DNA of 64,000 nucleotides from Romanomermis culicivorax (Eukaryota; Nematoda; Enoplea; Mermithida; Mermithidae): NCBI GenBank assembly GCA_963922205.1, contig CAWUHX010000070.1, positions 372,001 to 436,000 of the forward strand, read 5' to 3'. Shown piece by piece: positions 63,701 to 64,000 of this stretch (position 1 is its first letter; each line of letters starts with the position of its first letter). The notes under the pieces were generated by a model. It saw only the letters and a program-made list of their open reading frames with translations, ran no database searches and was not told where the DNA came from. The position numbers and the translations under genes were made by a program.

Positions 63701-63959
63701 CAACTCCGCCGATCCTCCTGTTGTCGGCGGGCAATAAGGGTTGGTCGGCTAGAAGCCTGGTTTGACCGTACTGTACTCCCGTTAATTTTTCCAACGACGG
63801 CCTACCATTGGCGTCGTAGGTCAAAAAAGGGTTCCTGGGCACCGGCTCCTGGTCCACCGGCCGGTTATTGTACCAGTAATAATTGTCGAAGCAATGCGCA
63901 GCATGCAGCACGAAAAACCACAAGAAAAATGAGGACGTCATCCCGGCCAATGTAGCCAT
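36432..63959 (-). CDS. Predicted secreted Pro/Gln-rich protein, five exons, host of two nested genes
   Basis: I do not recognise this protein. Five exons total 1,674 nt (557 residues plus stop), and all phases agree. The start at 63959 gives a signal peptide (MTSSFFLWFFVLHAAHC from the second Met). The rest is low-complexity, rich in Pro, Gln, Ala and Ser, with a polybasic RRRKR near residues 328-332 that could be a furin-type cleavage site. Short G-x-V/I-x-L-P motifs recur: GFVLPP twice, RTVLAP, RKVLLP, GKIFLP, GKIYLP. The C-terminus is basic (HKKKKKGGKN). It may be an extracellular matrix or cuticle-type protein, but that is inference. Introns 1 and 4 are 12.3 and 9.9 kb and each contains a complete plus-strand gene. 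Confidence 0.82.
37636..37820. mobile_element. Diverged MITE family A copy
   Basis: It begins TATAGCCTGTTTTTTATGAA and ends near AGAAAAACACTGTA. It is shorter than other copies. Confidence 0.6.
38255..39062. mobile_element. Fold-back-like element with TTAGGACGCAAG arms, abutting the toxin-like gene
   Basis: The left arm (38255-38342) has tandem units such as TTAGGACGCAAGACATCAG. The right arm (38985-39062) has the reverse complement, for example TGCGTCCTAACGTC. A truncated copy of the CAGGGTGAGC MITE (38380-38962) sits between them. The first exon of the toxin-like gene begins within a few bases of the right arm. Confidence 0.65.
38380..38962. mobile_element. Truncated relative of the 598-bp mariner-like MITE
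   Basis: The right end reads AGTCAGCACCAGTCGCC then TTTTTTGGCTCACCCGTA, matching the terminus at 8238. The interior TTACACGTAATTTAAAGTC is the reverse complement of sequence at about 7935. The left terminus is missing. Confidence 0.7.
39067..39269 (+). CDS. Exon 1 of the toxin-like gene: signal-peptide region, 5' end unresolved
   Basis: The frame opens after a stop at 39040 and encodes a hydrophobic core (NFLVLCCIVLLLLETHA) followed by MDFVDDTF, typical of a cleaved signal peptide. It ends at the strong donor AT|GTGAGT. No ATG precedes the hydrophobic core in this frame, so the initiator must lie in an upstream exon or a non-ATG codon is used. The stated start is only the first possible codon. 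Confidence 0.6.
39067..44555 (+). CDS. Large toxin-like protein gene (TcdA/TcdB-type pore-forming region), frame interrupted
   Basis: The gene has a signal-peptide exon and a long second exon. The main open frame (40128-44555, 1,475 codons) has a helical, Ala/Gly-rich and hydrophobic region at about codons 578-725 (KNIVGALIDGDYKE; VVLTIDVAAVVIESLEAF; SPIGAAIGTVIFVSVDVYQA) resembling the membrane-insertion region of clostridial-type TcdA/TcdB toxins. An RTX-like stretch at about 920-958 (GGNKPDTFILDG, GGAGLDTLDFS) resembles calcium-binding nonapeptides. I see no clear glycosyltransferase or protease motif. The first part (39570-40131) is in another frame, so the gene is interrupted between about 40074 and 40131; a small intron, a sequence error or a real lesion are all possible. 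Such proteins are typical of bacteria, so acquisition by transfer is likely. The gene lies in an intron of a minus-strand gene. Confidence 0.75.
39570..40131 (+). CDS. Toxin-like gene exon 2, first reading-frame segment
   Basis: The acceptor TTATCAG|CAG is a tandem NAGNAG site; either AG keeps the phase with exon 1. An internal ATG at 39598 could serve as start if exon 1 is not used. The segment includes KNVDQGTGRTIHYHYSS and RTIKVVVQYGETNKGVGF and meets a stop at 40129-40131. It overlaps the next frame by about 57 bp, in which both frames are open. Confidence 0.7.
40128..44555 (+). CDS. Toxin-like gene exon 2, main reading-frame segment
   Basis: This frame is open from 40074, just after a TGA, to the stop at 44553-44555 and has no ATG near its beginning, which fits continuation from the previous segment. 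It runs 4.4 kb without an intron, against 45-650 bp for the supported exons of the split neighbouring genes. The region order is an N-terminal part with no motif I recognise, the hydrophobic insertion region, the RTX-like stretch and a C-terminal region of about 500 residues that I do not recognise. Confidence 0.85.
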   Translation: MTDDGTKTLLAYEDSPFIVEVGTAPLMEINELASGTYTSVPATKIPCDYQELMNRIPFIFQETANAHGLKSTPENLLSFIQGALEFNYKVNDNLRIRLNVEFFNNNYNKLFVQAVQKRAWISYQPPMVIITRREEDSASYHQDGRLPSDFNSKRTQATVVTFSLSDQGYITRDDTKATIADRESIINQLFRILESDTEPERLNEAIAPIVHMMELDMEFFFARNDQPRSKFFGNYILGQLMAYAGDRSVQIYSFLNAEVMNDNQISLVFRRGDKTSGVALHILEDTTVGRSGTFSIPDYRKIGLNEKILNLYIDCRGMGLIEDLQRNILSRLPAKSIYSVYTYGSNSFGAMTDFRKIDMHFLNQDLYLILALRKDFLSTVAGQAIKAGLELRNSMEQETLIKSFCLGKDERKTFLPYPKDDPNIVGISSMGKLPEILLKSGVDVTQNRLLDDLRSVYMGDQVYPKKRNVIMKVVSTTSSNTEILEEYSNGMSGYLYEICANRPLFGRLKRQVIDFCRKARNPEGERPSGREEDQYQISEEGTQSSEGILQKYAMFRRNLKQHIERVERFSNILMHATMAKNIVGALIDGDYKEVAVNAGFLVGSAGLGYAAKYAAKKGATSAAEGSKMLSTSLRLASSFLARVTSAFVAYDLYKQVKTYKSGNDDALLGVVGDSVVLTIDVAAVVIESLEAFNLIDSVSFAFSPIGAAIGTVIFVSVDVYQAVKTVERINSLIELTTYERFKDGILAFVHASPDQYILDLMKSKQLNNEVAKRAAAILKDMTQFQIYASPTLKLCQPMKSLNICKSGVEEVENNFANFTRLNNFYSRTWPDTPKNFKAICANAGPMENMHEWTLGQSVESWLTSTSKSSDSKRMALECHNFEALFNINSRNGNKAFLKAASGNDSIIGFLGRSNVITFTGGHKYFIGGNKPDTFILDGEDIATGFVDGGAGLDTLDFSKYDKPGLLIQFYNADKKTHFLLVSGTKYRLDIDNVESFIGRPDAQDRIITNCHTSFVNLQGGTDQLVDSISITKSSKWACEYRLAIALWHNTNVWNEACSGKFSYELNKDTKSGRVYLQNYCENDENTAQNIIKTNTPLHGVSKMRRFVVDNSSRLEIQFESGIILSVIDFNLDQTHFLFQDFNVQVGNDGIIGMRKVPVIENPYEAMKSLLDLCHLNAILVVQDENNATKITMGHGRLISNSKNPRPNMVNVNVFSNDLNFEHSILVSGNGTENIFNIKTNCSMASYIASCGPIITSIFLENNKTSGYKDIIDFSDTYHAVRSLNCTVKVTTQFVSRKKLFIQMWMINRQSKNELFGAVTVHNVQKDGIENQLAVIMNVPFYFHFESGSLILKPTPLSFKKEAKLIILQPVDVAQFMSIKLSKTVDDFLTILKSNGTHLIFTNLMDPDIKHEEDNLFTLFLANYFNSEENSQLFDTLKLEFNDGLIFNIGQLLEQSRNDVLDFETFKNIVQRLNEM
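44564..44569 (+). terminator. Polyadenylation signal of the toxin-like gene
   Basis: AATAAA lies 9 bp after the stop codon of the toxin-like frame. The distance is short but plausible for nematode transcripts, and it supports a nuclear gene rather than bacterial contamination. Confidence 0.55.
45880..46250. repeat. Diverged relative of the 988-bp palindromic element
   Basis: ATCGAGATGGGCGGCC, CCGCCACCTCC and GAACCAGCCGGAAGC match the left arm of 24842-25829 (GATGAGCGGAC, GCTCCGCCTCCC). Only one arm is visible. Confidence 0.5.
46595..46882 (-). CDS. Exon 4 of the secreted Pro/Gln-rich gene: VLLP/IFLP repeats
   Basis: The exon has 96 codons in phase 0 with GRTVLAPQSGIPD, ERKVLLPTDANNQ and EGKIFLPQHTQAA, spaced by Gln/Asn-rich stretches. 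The acceptor is ATTACAG and the donor is GAT|GTGAGT. Confidence 0.85.
46988..48065. mobile_element. Cluster of about three MITE family B copies
   Basis: Termini such as TTCAAAATGATAGACGTAGCG (46988) and GCATTGATCATTTCAAAG (about 47349) define one copy. Adjacent segments ending TCTATCATTTCAAAG (about 47693) and carrying inverted CAACCTGGTTGAATGATC (about 47960) are further partial copies in both orientations. The cluster lies in intron 3 of the secreted Pro/Gln-rich gene. Confidence 0.65.
48308..48674 (-). CDS. Exon 3 of the secreted Pro/Gln-rich gene: acidic then polybasic segment
   Basis: This exon encodes KESERDLDHLQFKKF, acidic DNDDGEKSAD and a Ser/Asp run, then FLRRRKRQTSG and PPSSLPGLGPEKPFQ. 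The acceptor is TTCTTAG and the donor is CAA|GTATAC. The hydrophobic open sequence just upstream (48675-48739) has no ATG and is taken as intron. Confidence 0.83.
48924..49171. mobile_element. MITE family A copy inserted beside a truncated copy
   Basis: Ends are TATAGTCTGTTTTTCATGAA and CATTTCATAAAAAACAGACTATA. A left half of another copy (48812-48923) stops exactly where this one starts, suggesting a nested insertion. Confidence 0.8.
49737..49935. mobile_element. MITE family A copy, right end lost
   Basis: It begins TATAGTCTGTTTTTTTCTAA and keeps the interior TTACTGTAAAATTTTTCACT and GTGAAAATCTGAAATACTAC, then diverges. Confidence 0.7.
50948..51392 (-). CDS. Exon 2 of the secreted Pro/Gln-rich gene: GC-rich Ala/Pro segment
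   Basis: This exon has about 148 codons. It is strikingly GC-rich, rich in GCG/CCG codons, with NGFVLPPDDVPASLKN, a PPPPP run and AGFVLPPPIPTGD. The acceptor is TGTTTAG and the donor is AC|GTGAGT. Confidence 0.85.
52015..52890. repeat. Array of the palindrome ATGTTATAACAT
   Basis: More than 30 full or near copies of ATGTTATAACAT, a perfect 12-bp palindrome, occur over about 870 bp. Spacers are variable (CCTCCC, GAGGT, CATAC), giving a rough 17-22-bp period. The array ends about 610 bp upstream of the TSP1-protein gene start and lies in intron 1 of the minus-strand gene. It may be a satellite or a cluster of dyad binding sites. Confidence 0.9.
52990..53400. repeat. Dispersed repeat shared with 1.86-2.30 kb
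   Basis: Blocks such as GTGTAAATTTTGATATTGAACATGT and TTTACACAAGAATTTGCATA match 1.86-2.30 kb in the same order. The element type is unknown; it overlaps the likely promoter region of the next gene. Confidence 0.45.
53504..53765 (+). CDS. TSP1 membrane-protein gene exon 1: signal peptide
   Basis: ATG at 53504 (or the ATG four codons on) starts a hydrophobic signal peptide and DTYDKCKNAMTEFRGACRN. The exon ends T|GTAAGT; the single base T plus GG of exon 2 makes a Trp codon. Confidence 0.87.
53504..61604 (+). CDS. Single-pass membrane protein with thrombospondin type 1 repeat, five exons
   Basis: Five exons total 1,224 nt, giving exactly 407 residues plus stop with all phases matching. A signal peptide (IINYISLLTLIILWSTILTS, then AEAQD) is followed by an ectodomain with NLS and NLT glycosylation sites, a Cys-rich part (about residues 155-210), and a TSP1-type repeat across an exon junction (EWTSWTVCTEP, SRYRAVRV, EIRSC; about 211-248). 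Next come a Thr/Ser stalk, a transmembrane helix (about 295-320, GMVIGISVAAAVVALLTIGA) and a basic, Ser/Thr-rich tail of about 85 residues. It is probably a type I surface protein that binds ligand or matrix through the TSP1 repeat. I do not recognise an orthologue. The whole gene sits inside intron 1 of the opposite-strand gene. Confidence 0.85.
53777..53803. repeat. Interstitial telomere-like CCTAAG repeats
   Basis: Four GCCTAA-type units (complement TTAGGC) start 11 bp after the donor of exon 1. They may be a healed break or a small insertion. Confidence 0.75.
54720..55500. other. Intron region with two GC-rich patches
   Basis: GC-rich patches at 54730-54785 (GGGCGCCGACGCAGGCGCAG) and 55395-55500 (GACGGCAGCGCCAGCGCTCG) flank ordinary AT-rich sequence. 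They may be inverted arms of an old element; no exon fits. Confidence 0.35.
55550..55995. other. Base-balanced, hairpin-rich island in intron 1 of the TSP1 gene
   Basis: Unlike the AT-rich surroundings, this stretch has near-even base composition and perfect hairpins: GTGGAA/TTCCAC at 55626-55643 and GCATCTTA/TAAGATGC with a TCGC loop at 55722-55741. CTAGT/ACTAG pairs at about 55868-55893. No frame is convincingly coding. It could be a structured RNA or a retroelement tail. Confidence 0.45.
56037..56441 (+). CDS. TSP1 membrane-protein gene exon 2: Cys-rich ectodomain and TSP1 start
   Basis: The acceptor TTTTTCAG is strong. The exon encodes ECNEPLPYQIEFIIVIVMER, CICAHVWSCKYSV, CRLFNNCSCQNTRD, CPPADCCM and AEWTSWTVCTEPTI, ending G|GTAAGA. 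Confidence 0.88.
57130..58000. repeat. Degenerate GGTTCAGTGGTTCA repeat
   Basis: Loose tandem words (GGTTCA, AGATTCA, CAGTGGTT) recur through about 870 bp, similar to 24.35-24.84 kb. This may be a decayed minisatellite. Confidence 0.55.
58094..59546. mobile_element. Fold-back element 2 with minisatellite arms
   Basis: The left arm (58100-58550) has about 28 units of the AGCGATTCCCAAGTG type. The right arm (59340-59546) has the complement. Inner arms are pyrimidine- then purine-rich as in element 1. The centre (about 58770-59130) holds additional unrelated sequence. ORFs in the arms are repeat artefacts. Confidence 0.85.
59993..60290 (+). CDS. TSP1 membrane-protein gene exon 3: end of TSP1, stalk, transmembrane helix
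   Basis: It encodes QSRYRAVRVKDHEPVC and EIRSC, a Thr/Pro and Ser stalk, then GMVIGISVAAAVVALLTIGA and MLILAIC. The acceptor TTTCTAG at 59992 is preferred; TTTCAAG at 59977 is also in phase and would add five residues inside the TSP1 repeat. The donor is GCAG|GTTAAA. Confidence 0.83.
60640..60855. repeat. Decayed MITE family A copy
   Basis: ACTGTCATCTAAATCGTTT, TTTTTACTGTAGAA and TTTTTAGAAGCATTTGAAAA match the family, but the ends are degraded. It lies in intron 3 of the TSP1 gene. Confidence 0.5.
60985..61044 (+). CDS. TSP1 membrane-protein gene exon 4: cytoplasmic juxtamembrane part
   Basis: This 60-bp exon encodes KKNKAVDEKNAEAGRKTDS. The acceptor is ATTTCAG and the donor is CG|GTAAGT; phases match both sides. 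Confidence 0.82.
61406..61604 (+). CDS. TSP1 membrane-protein gene exon 5: cytoplasmic tail and stop
   Basis: This exon encodes LERNSLAADFSRSNMRPA, STKTRSKSKLTLPAPI and YVALTPRKRTTAE, then TGA. It is rich in basic and Ser/Thr residues. The acceptor is TTTTCCAG. Confidence 0.85.
61928..61933 (+). terminator. Candidate polyadenylation signal of the TSP1 gene
   Basis: AATAAA lies about 325 bp after the stop codon. It is the first clear canonical hexamer I see downstream. Confidence 0.4.
62429..62535. repeat. Short relative of the poly-G/CCAGCAG element
   Basis: ATTGCTGG with a run of G, then AGTCAGCAGAATCTC, matches the element at 20368-20795 in inverted orientation. Confidence 0.5.
62664..63651. 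mobile_element. 988-bp palindromic element, copy 2
   Basis: Ends TACGGAATACGAAGAGGGTC and GGCCCTCCTCGTATTCCGTA are near-perfect inverted repeats with TA flanks. The length equals copy 1 at 24842-25829. It ends 40 bp from the exon 1 donor of the minus-strand gene. Confidence 0.88.
63692..63959 (-). CDS. Exon 1 of the secreted Pro/Gln-rich gene: signal peptide
   Basis: ATG at 63959 opens an 89-codon exon with a hydrophobic core SSFFLWFFVLHAA followed by CFDNYYWYNNRP and DQEPVPRNPF. A second ATG six codons on gives a tighter signal peptide. The donor is ACAA|GTGAGA; the single leftover base fits the two-base start of exon 2. Confidence 0.85.
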
Positions 63960-64000
63960 GTGTTCGTTCACCAGCTTTGATATCCAAAAATTGATTCCGG

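Overview
The window looks like nuclear DNA of a nematode. It is AT-rich, its genes are split by many GT-AG introns, and it encodes the N-terminal part of a twitchin whose domain order follows nematode UNC-22. Two short tracts of the nematode telomere unit TTAGGC lie inside introns. The species cannot be fixed; the relaxed splice acceptors and abundant repeats argue against a close Caenorhabditis relative, and an enoplean such as a mermithid is only a guess.

Left half (1-31.1 kb): 29 phase-compatible exons on the minus strand encode about 1,550 residues of twitchin. The start is at 31046 and the gene runs off the left edge inside its eleventh Ig domain. Its introns hold degenerate tandem repeats, a 12-bp minisatellite, 7-bp satellites, a fold-back element and several families of small inverted-repeat elements. 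The interval 31.1-36.4 kb is intergenic and includes an 870-bp purine tract.

Right half (36.4-64 kb): a second minus-strand gene of five exons (start 63959, stop at 36432) encodes a predicted secreted, proline/glutamine-rich protein of about 557 residues that I do not recognise. Two plus-strand genes lie wholly inside its introns. Intron 4 (36738-46594) contains a large toxin-like gene (about 39067-44555) with a TcdA/TcdB-type membrane-insertion region and an RTX-like segment. That gene also has a signal-peptide exon, one intron and a polyadenylation signal, so it looks like a horizontally acquired bacterial-type gene that has taken on eukaryotic features; its reading frame is interrupted once near 40.07-40.13 kb. 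Intron 1 (51393-63691) contains a five-exon gene for a 407-residue single-pass membrane protein with a thrombospondin type 1 repeat. An array of the perfect palindrome ATGTTATAACAT lies just upstream of it.

No tRNA, rRNA or CRISPR was seen. Exon models come from reading splice signals, frame phase and similarity to remembered protein families; no alignment or transcript data were available.
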